Positions 13,297 to 24,654 of a stretch of 64,000 bases of DNA are shown here, one piece after another (within the stretch, counting starts at the first letter, position 1; each line of letters begins with the position of its first letter). Source of the stretch: Trichoplax adhaerens (Eukaryota; Placozoa; Uniplacotomia; Trichoplacea; Trichoplacidae); contig NW_002060947.1 in NCBI RefSeq assembly GCF_000150275.1, forward strand, positions 4,746,267 through 4,810,266, in the 5' to 3' direction. Both the position numbers and the translations under genes were made by a program. The notes below the pieces were generated by a model. That model was given only the letters and a program-made list of their open reading frames with translations. It was not told the DNA's origin and made no database searches.

Positions 13297-15210
13297 GTGG
13301 CATTAGTAGTTTGAGTGTCTTTAGCATTTAACACAGTTTAATTATGCATGATTTGACTAAAATTTTTTTCTAGAAATAGGATTTAAAGTAGTATAGTCAA
13401 TATCAAAATACTTTACCCTAAAGCAAAAGTGGGCTGAATAACGAACTTGAAAATAAGATTTTCATCATTCACAAACTCAAGTCAGTAAGTATTACATTTG
13501 CATATTTAAAAGTTATGTACAATAAAATATAGTATAAATTGAAATTTTAATAGCATTAGTTACGATGTTCTTTTTTTGCATAACTTAAAGATTGTAACTG
13601 CTTGAGCATATAAAATTAAATTTTAACTTTTAAATTTACTTTTCTCACGTTATGTTTTATTAATATACTTGTTTCTTTACCAAGTGATCTATATTAATGA
13701 TTTTATGTGTTGCAGTGTCACGGTAGTGAATCTACCGTGATGAATGATAACTTACTTAATTTAGACATGTATATGTATCACGTTAAGATAGTTATTAATT
13801 TGGATATGCGCATGAATTATTTTATGACTTAATATAGCCGATGCAAGCCTGTTCCTAATACAGGTTAAATTATACTAAATACGGTATATGAATTGTAAAT
13901 GGTAAATTCAATATAAATCCTGTTAATTATAAGCTAGAGCAAACATAAAGTTAATCTATAGTAATATTACAAATTCATTGGATCAGACTAGGAATAATTG
14001 AATGTATTCACGAAGTCTTATTGGGTGAAATATATCACACATCGTAAACCGGTTTTATGGCTAGAAAAGCTATTTAAATGATTGATTTTGAATATTAAAT
14101 TAGACTTGCATTTTCTAGAATAAAGATATAGTTAGAAGATTCCGAAAGTGCATTTCTCAGTTATTGTTACTTATCTAGGGTAATCTAATTAGTTTAGATT
14201 AGGCAAGTTTAGTTAAGTAACATACAGATTATGAAGAGTCAGCTTCGGTAAACTTGGAAGACCATACTGTTATAGGTCAGAGCTATATAAGTACGGCATA
14301 AAATAAATCAAGATTCATTCCATAATAAGGAAAGCTATTATATACTAGATGTATCTATTTTTAGGTAGCTAGGGTAAAATACTATACACATATCGATTCA
14401 TATTTATAACTCTAATAATATCTGGGTGCAAGGATTGATACTACTGTCATCCTGTTACTTTTTCTTTTCTAGCTATAACTTCAGATTTGAGCTCATTGAC
14501 GTTGTTGTTGACTTGATTTACAGGATTAACTGTATTTATTATCGAAATGTGACGCGTTGCAGTTGTAAATTAAATACAGGAGTAATTATAGTGATGTTAT
14601 AACCAGCCAACTCTAATCCTAATCCTAAAATTGCAGATAGTCGGCACCTGTATCGGTCTGTTACTGATTAAAAATTATGAGTCAGTATTAATAAACATAC
14701 CACAGACAATTAAACGGCTCAAAATTTGTGATACCTCTTTTAGCTAATACAAGACTGCGCTATAATCTTTAATTTTCTATCAGGCTTGTAAGTAATAAAA
14801 TTACAACTAGATAAAATTTTAAGGAGCACTTAGACGATCCAATTGCAGTACTCCAACTTTAATTATGAGTTCTGTGTCAAATATCTTTTAGAATTTTTTC
14901 GATTTAATGATCAGTATTAGAATCGATTGAAAGGATTTTTAGCTAAATTTAATCAATTCGTGATACAGGTAAATCTATTGAAATTCAAGCGTTAAGTTTC
15001 AAAATTTGAATTGTGACATTTTCTATAGACATAATAGCCATTCTTAATTTAACCTAAGAAGCTGAGTAGAAATTAACAAGGTAAAAGAAGATATAAAACT
15101 AATTTAAGAATTTAATTTTTGACCTGAGCGGAGTCAATGATTCAGTAAAGAATTAAAAATATATAATTAATTAATGTCTACACTGAATAAGTGTTGGAGA
15201 TATAATAGTA
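13297..15210. other. Unit 1 tail, no gene recognised
   Basis: Non-coding by eye. It matches the unit 3 tail near 31580-34055 in several blocks (for example GATTATGAAGAGTCAGCTT near 14227 and 32270, and GATCCAATTGCAGTACT near 14837 and 33680). Unit 1 lacks about 0.9 kb present in unit 3 near 32630-33510. Confidence 0.45.
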
Positions 15211-15261
15211 TATTGCAATAATTCTACAGGAATACCGTATAAAGGCTAAAAAGATGTAGCA

Positions 15262-15748
15262 TTGTAATATAGCAGGTTGTAGTGAATTTAGATTATATTG
15301 CAAGTGTGATATGCTCTTAAATATAGACCTTTGATGTTCTTAAATATAGAGATACTTATAGTACCATTGTACTATAGCTAAATATAAATTATTATATTTA
15401 GCAATTATGATCTTTGCTATTTTCTATAACCATTGGCTATTACATAGACTGTTATGGTAAATGCTTTATTTAGTCTTACATTCTTGTTCTCTGCATATAT
15501 TCTATCTGTTAAGCTATAAATACCTCAAATTCTACCTCGAAAATTATTAGTTTTAATAGTCACAGTGATGGCGTTTTCTTATATTAATTCGTCACAGTTT
15601 ACACGCTGCTCTATCACAACTACGGTATCAAATTACACGTAATCATAGTCTACAATAAAATATCCTTTTTCTGCTAAAATTGAGGCCTAATTCTCTGTAT
15701 GACAACTAAATCCGCTGCCTCTAACTCATTGAACCTCCGTCATACACG
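15262..15748. mobile_element. Dispersed ~0.48-kb element, copy A
   Basis: This segment recurs diverged at about 25748-26218, where it interrupts the first intron of peptide gene copy 3. That position is uninterrupted in copies 1, 2 and 4, so it behaves as an inserted element. No long ORF and no clear terminal inverted repeats were seen; a non-autonomous DNA element is the simplest guess. Confidence 0.45.
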
Positions 15749-16358
15749 TAGGTATCGTAGAGTAGAATTTACAAAGTTTAATATTTAAATATATTGTAGC
15801 TAGTGAGCATGAACATTGGGCGTAATAGAACCTACTTTTATCAATTGTATTAATATTACCCAAAATTCTTAGATAAAATTTATAGTTGATGGGATTGATA
15901 ACGTATTATTAGAGCAAACTGCATGCAATTCTATTTTTGGAGATGTAGTATCATTTTACTGGGCTAATGCTTACTGCATTGGCTTATTATGGAACTATTT
16001 AAGGTCTGTAGCGGAATTCATAATTTCAGATAATGTATATTTTATGTCGCACGCGAAAGTAATATAAATAATGATGTTCAGTACTGTATAGGGACTAAGG
16101 ATTACTTTTAATTTGATTATTTACACGCCTGATAGAAAATGAGAGAATATAGCGCAGTCATGTACTGGCCAAAAGAGGTATCACAAATTTTGAGCCGTTT
16201 AATTGTCTTTGGTATGTTTATTAATACTGACTTTTATTAGCATAAAGTAAGTAAATGCTAGATAGATGGTATTGCTGATAGAAATCAACGCATGTAGAGA
16301 ATCGTATTGATACAAAATCATTTTAATTTAAAGCAATTTTTTGTAACAAATACTTAGA

Positions 16359-16586
16359 TTATCTATCGGAATCGGAGATGAGATACCGAATAAAGTTAAC
16401 TACGATTCTATAATTATCACCATATTTCTTTATTAGCGATAATCCAATCCATGCGCTTTTTATAAAATCGATATGCTTATTTCTGGATAAGTTCATTATA
16501 GTCAGTGGTTCCGGATAGATGTATCGATTTGTTGATTTGATTGATGATATTAAAAACATTAAATATATAAAAATATGTTTAGTCAA
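16359..16586 (-). CDS. Conserved 75-codon frame of unknown nature, unit 2
   Basis: An open frame on the minus strand retained in units 2, 3 and 4 but interrupted by TGA in unit 1. The first in-frame ATG here is at 16559 (66 aa), absent from the unit 3 copy. The codon before the open stretch forms an acceptor-like TTTAG, so it may be a terminal exon. About 170 nt upstream, a short conserved piece (reverse strand, about 16776-16735) ends in AAG|GTTAGT and could be an earlier exon, but in unit 4 it contains TAG in that frame. The product would have a hydrophobic N-terminus and motifs YIYPEP and KKYGDN. No family recognised. Conservation may only reflect recent duplication. Confidence 0.28.
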   Translation of the reverse strand: MTKHIFIYLMFLISSIKSTNRYIYPEPLTIMNLSRNKHIDFIKSAWIGLSLIKKYGDNYRIVVNFIRYLISDSDR

Positions 16587-16931
16587 AGTTAGCTAAATTA
16601 CTAAATTAACGATAAGTTCAATTATCGATATTAATTAAATTAAATAAATTAGCGTATTCTTAAATGTTACTATTCGTGTATTACTGTAAGGTATTTATTT
16701 ATATTTTAATATTGATAGCATGACTAACCTTTCCCTGTAGCATCATAGGTCCAAAGAGGACAAACGACATAGGTTGAATAAAAATACGAAATTGGCAAAG
16801 ATTAGTTTTAGAAGCATATACGATTATAGTATGTATATTACATGATGTGGAGTAAGTACATTTTAATTTTCATAAATTTTTTTTATTTTTATAATAGTTA
16901 CATAACTGTCAATTGTTAAGTGAACTATGTG

Positions 16932-17838
16932 TTATGAATTAATGAAGGAATTGCTTATTTTGTTGACTATAGAGCTTACGCTTCGGCGACGACGGTAAAC
17001 ATGACGGCGACGGCGACTCCACTATGTATAAAATATTAATTGTTAAATCTTGTTAGTGTTATCGACATCAAAAAATAAAGAAAGCAATTCTGTAGCACTA
17101 GCGTTGAATCAATTAGTGTTTTTATGAGGGTATGTGTAATTAATTTGTATTTGCATATGCGGACGTTTTACCCATTTATATAGACTATTCCATTTCACAG
17201 TTTTATAATAAATTACTTACCCACCAAGCCTTCTGCTCAGTAATTTTTAAGCCATGGTACGAAGATCGTGTAAGAAGCAATAGCTTATAATTAGTACAGA
17301 AATCGAATGTTTTCAAACCGTATTATAAGTAGGTAAATAATTAGAGATATCGATGAAGATATTTCTGAGATATCGAGTATCTAATTTACGGATCAGATCA
17401 AAGACTAGAAAAGCGAAATTTTTAACCTAATCGTTACCAAGCAGGATCCGTAAGAAGGTTTGCTAATATGTGCAATTTTAGTCATTGACTAGTTTGGGTC
17501 ATTTTTACTAAATGTGATAATGGTATTTACAAATAACTTGCCTTAACGACTTCGGCTTTCACTTCGTCATCCTGAAATCGCATTAGTAAAATTGTTATTT
17601 TCTCTTTATAATTGATTGATAAATTTAGAGTTATGGTTTATTTTGTTTAAGTCTTTATACAGTGGAGACGTTAACTTACGATATCGCTTTCCAGAAGAGC
17701 CTTTAGATCTTCTTCATCTACATCACGCATTTCGGTTTCTTTAGCCGAGACTTCATTTTGTTCAGGAGCTTCTTCTTCGATTGCGAAAGCAACCGCGAAG
17801 AATAATAAGGTAGCAACTAAGATAAGCTTCGTGTTCAT
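16932..17838 (-). CDS. Arg-rich secreted peptide precursor, copy 2
   Basis: Coding exons 17838-17680, 17571-17542, 17232-17221 (or 17235-17221) and 17021-16932; 96 aa. The signal peptide ends near residue 19 (MNTKLILVATLLFFAVAFA). An acidic pro-segment (EEEAPEQNE..., DVDEEDLKALLESD) follows, then DDEVKAEVVK and KAWW. The last exon is the shortest of the family: WSRRRR-HVY-RRRR-SV and the conserved tail (SSIVNKISNSFINS), 29 residues with 8 Arg. The stop is TAA where the other copies have TAG. Junctions are phase 0 and the GC donor is kept. A polyadenylation-like AATAAA lies near 16870-16890. Predicted as a secreted, possibly proteolytically matured cationic peptide; exon calls follow cross-copy conservation of splice sites. 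Confidence 0.6.
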
Positions 17839-18347
17839 GTTTCCTGATTAGACAGAAGCATAATTAAATAATGAAGGTTAGAAATTTAGTTGATGATGAA
17901 AAGTGATAGTAGTATAAACCAACTGTTGCACTTAAAGAACATGAAGATTTTATATTGCGACGATAAAATATAAGAATAAGAACATGCATCGTAATATATT
18001 AGAGAAAATGAATTTAATATCGAGATGTAAGGATAATTTAAAAGTCACTCTTACAAAATTTTTGACAGTCGTGTAGAATTCTCAAAAGAACTGGTCATAA
18101 TTTCATAATACTAACGTAAAACTGTATCTGTGCTAAGTAATTTTCAAAATGTCTTTATTACTAATCTTGTCTCATCGATAAAGTGAAGGAGCTAGCATTG
18201 CTGTATTATGGAAGCTTGACGAAATTTAGGCTTTAATTTTAAAGATACAGATGCACTTTGTTTTACAGCACTGACATTCTAAGATGACTATAAGCAATTA
18301 TAAAATTTTCTTCCGTTATAATCTAATCTGTATTTGAAATGACTTAC

Positions 18348-18409
18348 CAGCTGGTTTCACAATCGCCAAGAGGAGAATGGTCGGTTACCGAAAAAGCCAG
18401 CTATTTATA
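18348..18409 (-). promoter_or_regulatory. TATA box and 5' UTR exon, peptide copy 2
   Basis: TATAAATA on the minus strand at 18409-18402, leader exon ending at 18348 before GTAAGT (18347-18342). Same layout as the other copies. Confidence 0.6.
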
Positions 18410-18419
18410 CTTTTCCTGA

Positions 18420-19740
18420 CAACCTAATTAGCGATGTCCTCTTTGTTACTGCCATCGTCATTGATTGAATATTGAATTTCAGACGATGCTAAGGGAATAC
18501 TTTTTATTCCATAGGGAAAGAAGAAAAACGCCTACTACATCACCCATGATACTGTATATTTGTGTCCGAAATAATGTTGACAATCATGTATACTACTTAT
18601 TATTTTATCAAGGAATTATTGATTTAATCGTTTGGAATATAGAGCTACTTCTTATTTTTATTGACAGTATCTGTGTCTATTTTCTTGAGAGAGGCTTGAA
18701 AAAGCGGTAAAATAGTGAGAAGCGTCCGAGGTATAAATCGAAAAGGTATCGAGAAAATGCATTTAAGCCTTCGATGATAACGGAATTATTAGGAAACGAG
18801 ATGAAGCGAGTTTACTTCTACTATATTACTAATAAATAGTGATAATACAGCCATTTAGCAGACTAGGATTAATTTAAATGTCGTATTACAGTTTGTATCA
18901 CAATTAATCATTAATATTGTAAACTAGGCAGTATCAGAAGTAAGATATTGAATCAGTTGATGTAGGTTACAGATCATAAAGAACTAGGGTCTATAATATA
19001 TATTATTATTAGCTAGCCAGAGATAGATACATTGGAGTGATTTAGATAGTCAAGCATGGTATGCAGGCTTAACGTATCCTAAGAAAGTCTCTTTATTCGT
19101 TTGGGAAATCAAAACACAATCTACTTCCTGCATTATGTCACGCCGCTTAGCTTAAGACAAAAAGAGGCAGTCTACATAAAACAATAGTTCTTTTAATACT
19201 GAATAGATTATCATGTAACCAGTAAATAGGCTTAGTTTTCATCTTAGGCGCAATCTGATTGGGCATGTTTGCTATTCTGTAGGGAATAACGTGTGCTACC
19301 GTTGTGATATGTGCTAACCTTAACCAGAAAAGGAAGAAAAATAGAATTGTAACCTCTTTGTTATTATAGAGGTGCTGAGTATCCTAATTGAATTACATGC
19401 ACTAATTTAGGATGATTCTTTAACATATTGTTATGGTCAAAAGTCACTGAAGAGAGTTCATTGGAGATATAGGCAATAAACTGATCTTGCTATTGAAATT
19501 AATGCTTATACAGGCAGGAGACGTAGACAATAACCTATTTTGTCGGCTTACTACAAATAACTTTGGACAGCCTATTGCACTAATAATGAAATAACAAAGT
19601 TTAATAACGGCTAATGGAAGATGAGACCGTACAGCGGTAGCTATGCTATCTATAGTAAATCCTAAGTTCAATACTTGCAGCCTATAATTTTGAGTATTTA
19701 CTTAAGCATACATTAAATTATTTTTCAAGTAGCTGCTTCA
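18420..19740. other. Unit 2 upstream intergenic DNA
   Basis: Aligns with 8820-10640 of unit 1. The plus-strand open stretch at 18465-18710 is not open over its length in units 1, 3 or 4, so it is not annotated as a gene. Nothing else recognised. Confidence 0.4.
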
Positions 19741-20849
19741 TTAACGATTCGCCCTTATCATTTCAAATAAATTATGATTTAAGTTAACGTTAATCCTACA
19801 TTTGAAAAATCCACATGAAATTAGATTGTTCAGTGTAATGAAATCGACGTACATGAAGTATGGATATCTAAATCTTGCTTACTGATACGCAGGTTACTAA
19901 GCAACTGGTCAATAATGGTATTTATCAGCGATTTAATATTACCAATGTTACCTGTTATACAATAGTTATATTTACTAGGTAATATCTATAGATAGTAATA
20001 GATATATGTTTGTGATAAAATCCTATCACAAAAATTCCAAAGTTGTAGAAAATTAGAACTTTATTAGATCTAATACAAAGAGTAGCTACGCACAGCTCTA
20101 CTTTAGCCGAATACAACTATTGAAGGACTTCCAGAAAAAACGAACTGAATGGTCTAAAGTTGCCAGCTTATATTTATTTCGTAGCAGTCACAGCCACAAT
20201 CAGCATAGCAACATTCTACCTTAATTTACACATAGTCAAATTATTATTAGTGACAATGTTTTACAGCAGGCCATCATTAATCCGATATGGAAACAACTAC
20301 AGTATTTCCGTAGATATTATTCTTAGCAGTCAAAGTACGGTAAACTAAGCATATCCTAATATATGAATTACAGTTCTATTTTTACCTCTAGCCTTAATAG
20401 TAACTCAACACCTTACTATATGTAGTCATTCTGTACTATAGCATAGAATCTACCATTACAGTCCATAGTAGCGAGCTACCAAATACATCTTAATATAAAT
20501 ATGGAAAGTTACGCTTCCGTACATCTTGCTAACATAGCTAAAAGTCTTTAATCATAATACTAAGTTTCGTTACTATGTTGCAAATAAATACGTGAATAAA
20601 ATTAAATACTATATATGTACTTATATGATAATCGTGTGGTAGTGCATGTAATACTGTAAGCGATAACATTATAAAAGGCGGACTGATAATTTACTAATTG
20701 TAGCGCGAAGTATAAATTGTAATCGTATTGAGGTGTAACCTGATGTAAGTATAAATACCGATCATTAACAATAAATGTTAGTTACAAATCTCGCTCACGA
20801 AGTAAACTTATTGCTAAGAATATAACATTACCAAAGATGAATACTGTAA

Positions 20850-21245
20850 TAAGTTAAATTTAATATGCTTAGTGAGTTAACAAATTAAAATTATAAGACA
20901 GTAGTACTTTTAGCATTACGACCGTAAACTAGTAATGACTTTGACGCTTGTAAACAACTTTACTTTCATCGCATTCGTATCATAGCCTTCTACGGAATAA
21001 GTATTGTAAAGCAATAGTCTCTATTACAGCGATTTACTGCAGAAAACTGTTTCAGGTTAAAAGAGTGCGGTAATAAGATATAATCTAATCTAAAATCGCC
21101 AAAATATACGATTAAATCTAACGCTTGTGAGTTAATTAATTAATAAAACTATTGAAATATGTTAAAGCATAGTAATTTCTACATCTTCAATATTCAGAAA
21201 GTCGAAATTCTAGTTAGCTACGATTAGTCTAATAGATGTGTTGTC
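20850..21245. repeat. Dispersed ~0.39-kb repeat, copy A
   Basis: Nearly identical to 28540-28935 over about 390 bases (shared AATGACTTTGACGCTTGTAA and TTTACTGCAGAAAACTGTTT). The two copies look closer to each other than the surrounding units are. Units 1 and 4 lack it at the equivalent place. Possibly a non-autonomous transposable element or a gene-converted patch. Confidence 0.55.
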
Positions 21246-21829
21246 ACGGTGCTACCTTACTGTTAGGATAGTGTAATAGTACAGTAGTAGCTAATATGGA
21301 AAGTATCTATATTTGTAGTTCTAGGTAAGAGAAGTAATATCTTAATGTGGATTTTATTTATGATAGTTTATAACATATTTGATATTCATTGATATTGTGT
21401 GTAGGTAGTAGTAAGATGATTAAAGTTCTAGCTAATGATAGTTGAAGTAGACAACATCCATACTTAGATTAAGATTAAGTAGGAGTAAGAGATTAAAAAT
21501 ATTTACTGATAGAAAAGCTATATAAGGAATAACTCAGTTCAAGATGTCCCTCCTAGTAAGGTATTACAATAATACTGTTGTTGTTTACAAATTAGACGGG
21601 TTCTATATATAAACGGCAACAATTGAGTTGGGTTGTGTGGTGAAAAAGTTCTAGATGTGTCTATGCTAATAAAAGCTCTATCGTTACGGTAATTTGCTGT
21701 GTGCGTTTGACGTTTGGTAAAGGAGCGTTTTAGTCAGTAGTTACTTATAGACTCTTACTGTGTGTTTTCTTATCGTAGAGTTTAAATTATGACATGTGTA
21801 TGTAAGGAAATGAAAAGTGTAGAAACCAA

Positions 21830-22720
21830 GCTACTAAACTTCTAACAAACCTTGATTCTACTTTCTTTGCACTCTAGTCGATTTAACAAAAATTTTACAC
21901 CAAATAAAATTGGGGAAACAACCAATTAACAATTTATTAAGAAAATGTGAGAGAGTCTGATCAAATAACCTTCCAAATACTTAATTCTAAGTATTATAAG
22001 TAACGAAATAAAAAAAATGATAGAACTAAAACTGCCATCAGCCAAACAACCTAACAGAAAGAAGAACGCTTTAACTTACAACAGTTCGACCCCGAAGGCC
22101 TTTAAAATCAACAAGTTCTTCAAAAGAATCCTCTTTTGCTCTCTACTCTAAATTTTCTGATTACACTATTATTTATGGGCTTCGCAGAGCCCTCAGTGGT
22201 ACTTAAAGCTGAATATTAATTAATCAATCACTCATAAGATCCATTTTAGAAAACTACTTTGCACTACTTAAGAAAACAAAAATCATTAAAGTTCAGACAC
22301 AAATTAACTTATGATTCCCTTACAAAACACTATAAAGTCATCAAACTAACTAGAAAATACCTCAAGCTTCACTTCTAACTTAATTTTCATTCATCATACA
22401 TTACAAAAGTCTAGAAATTAACCTTTAAAGATCAAAATTTAGTGATAAAAATAACAGCCTGCCTACTTAACAAGCAACACAACCTCTGCCATTTGCCATC
22501 TTATTTTCTATTTTCTCAACTAAACTTTCCTTATGTAACTTTCATGTCACTTCATAAAATTCCGAAGTTTCAAATTCACAACAAAAAGTTCAAATTCCAA
22601 AAGTCGACTCTTATAACATATTTCAAAAATTAAAATCCAAAAGTTAAAAAAATTAAAAAAATTAAAATTAAAATTACATTGGACATGAATCTGACCGGAT
22701 CCGGAATCCGAATCCGAAAA
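21830..22720. other. G-poor, strand-asymmetric segment
   Basis: The plus strand is visibly rich in A and C and poor in G over about 0.9 kb, unlike the balanced AT-rich DNA around it. The segment ends in an AAAAATTAAAAAAATTAAAA-like low-complexity run followed by a short direct repeat of CCGAATCCG-type units near 22697-22720. No convincing ORF. It could be an inserted retroelement remnant or a transcribed non-coding unit. Confidence 0.4.
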
Positions 22721-23399
22721 ATTCGAATTTTATAAAGATCACAGTAATCGCTTATCAAAAAATTTTATTTGACAACTATGACTACTTTTCTGACATTAGT
22801 ATTGACAGTTGATGTTTTAGCGTGAAGTTGCACGGTAACTGTACGATAATAGCCAACATTACAGTACTTTAGCTGTCCTGTCATAAATCCCCTTTCTCTA
22901 TGGATAGGGTTTTTGTTACTAAGTCAAATTTATCTCTAATCTCAGTATGCTATGAAACGCCCTTTCTGTAGATTAGGCGATTGCTCTTAGGTCATTCCTA
23001 TAGTAATCTACATAGATATCAGTATACGGCAAGTAAACACTAGGGGTCTTGTTTCTAACACAAAATCTCGGAATAGTAGCTATCTTTAATATTGTATATT
23101 AATGGATCGTAACACTGCGCACTATCGTATTTAATAATTAATGCGTTTTGTGAAAAATAAGTATTGCTACCTGTTTTTATAAATCGTCTCTGTATCTAAA
23201 CTACATTTAGGTAAAATATATACTGAAATTCTAAAGGCAACAGCTACTGTAAAGTCAACGGCCGTATTACAACCGAATTAATTTTAAATTTCAATTTAAT
23301 AAGTAGTTATTCTGCCGTTTATTATTAAGCGTAGTAAATGATCCGATAAATAATTATATACAATTAATTAATGCTTACACTGAATAAATAAGTGTAGGA

Positions 23400-23590
23400 G
23401 ATATAATAATCTATTGAAATCCCTCCCATTTATGGTAAAGCACGGTATTTGCTCTTACCGTATACTAAGTACTGAGAGCTAGGACTAATACCTTATTAGC
23501 TGTGCCCAAATGTATTCGTACTACTACTCTTAAACCGTAAGATCATTAAACTTCGAACCTAATGTAGTGCTAGTGAGGCTATTACACAAT
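23400..23590. repeat. Junction element between units 2 and 3
   Basis: A short block with GGTAAAGCACGGTATTTGCT and GTATACTAAGTACTGAGAGCT recurs diverged at 34070-34135 between units 3 and 4, always after the unit tail. It marks duplication junctions. Confidence 0.5.
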
Positions 23591-24096
23591 TGTATTAGTG
23601 TTACCCTAAATTGTGAGATGAAATTTATAATTGATGGGATTGATAACCTATTGATAGAGCAAACTGCATGCAATCCATTATTGAAGCTCCTATATGATTT
23701 TACCAGACTAATGTTTACTGCATTAGCTTAGTGCGGTTCTTATTGAGGTCTAATAGGGATATTTATAATTTCAGATAATGTATGTTTCATGCTGCATATG
23801 GAAGCATTATAAACAATGATATTGTTCAGTGCCGTATAGGGACTAAGGATTACTTTTAATTTGATTATTTACACGCCTGATAGAAAATGAGAGAATATAG
23901 CGCAGTCATGTATTAGCCAAAAGAGGTATCATAAATTTTGAGCCGTTTAATTGTCTTTGGTATGTTTATTAATACTGACTTTTATTAGCATAAAGTAAGT
24001 AAATGCTAGAAAAATGACATTACTAATATAAATCAACGCATGTAGAGAATTGTATTGATACAAAAAAATTTTAATTTTTTGTAACATCTACTTAGA

Positions 24097-24324
24097 TTAT
24101 CTATCGGAATCGGAGATGAGATACCGAATAAAGTTAACTACGAATCTATAATTATCACCATATTTCTTTATTAGCGATAATCCAATCCATGCGCTTTTTA
24201 TAAAATCGATATGCTTATTTCTGGATAAGTTCATTATAGCCAGTGGTTCCGGATAGATGTATCGATTTGTTGATTTGATTGATAATATTAAAAAAATTAA
24301 ATATATAAAAATATGTTTAGTCAA
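24097..24324 (-). CDS. Conserved 75-codon frame of unknown nature, unit 3
   Basis: Copy of the frame at 16359-16586, still open, with a handful of amino acid changes (for example Thr to Ala after YPEPL and Ile to Phe after NYR). The internal ATG near the N-terminus of the unit 2 and 4 copies is ATT here, so translation from that Met is not conserved. No function assigned. Confidence 0.25.
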   Translation of the reverse strand: MTKHIFIYLIFLILSIKSTNRYIYPEPLAIMNLSRNKHIDFIKSAWIGLSLIKKYGDNYRFVVNFIRYLISDSDR

Positions 24325-24654
24325 AGTTAGCTAAATTACTAAATTAACGATAAGTTCAATTATCGATATTAATTAAATTAAATAAATTAGCGTATTCTTA
24401 AATGTTACTATTCGTGTATTACTGTAAGGTATTTATTTATATTTTAATATTGATAGCATGACTAACCTTTCCCTGTAGCATCATAGGTCCAAAGAGGACA
24501 AACGACATAAGTTGAATAAAAATACGAAATTGGCAAAGATTAGTTTTAGAAGTATATATGTATATTACATGATGTGGAATAGGTACATTTTAATTTTCAT
24601 AAATCATACTTTTATATCAATTAGATGACTGCCAATTGTTAAGTGAACTATGTG

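Larger units (their letters stand above)
6070..15210. repeat. Segmental duplicate, unit 1 (about 9.1 kb)
   Basis: First of four diverged direct copies. It begins where similarity to 15750 onward starts (a shared GGTATCGTAGAGTAGAATTT-like stretch near 6070 and 15750). It ends in a tail, near 15130-15210, that also closes units 2 (near 23340-23400) and 3 (near 34000-34055). It holds peptide gene copy 1 (minus strand) and a decayed C-type lectin gene (plus strand). Together with unit 3 it is the longest copy. Boundaries are by eye and approximate to some tens of bases. Confidence 0.7.
19740..23010. other. Unit 2-specific insertion with nested repeats
   Basis: This stretch interrupts the homology between units 1 and 2. 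It contains a block (20850-21245) also found at 28540-28935 in unit 3. From about 21245 to 23010 it has no counterpart in the other units, and within that a strand-asymmetric G-poor segment (21830-22720). No gene recognised. Confidence 0.5.
15750..23400. repeat. Segmental duplicate, unit 2
   Basis: Collinear with unit 1 from 15750 to about 19740 (matching 6070-10640). It then carries about 3.3 kb of different material (19740-23010) and resumes similarity with units 1 and 3 at about 23010-23400. The lectin section is missing. Holds peptide gene copy 2. Confidence 0.65.

Noticed and set aside
18465-18710. 81-codon plus-strand frame
   Set aside because: The equivalent sequences in units 1, 3 and 4 have stops or frameshifts after about 20 codons.
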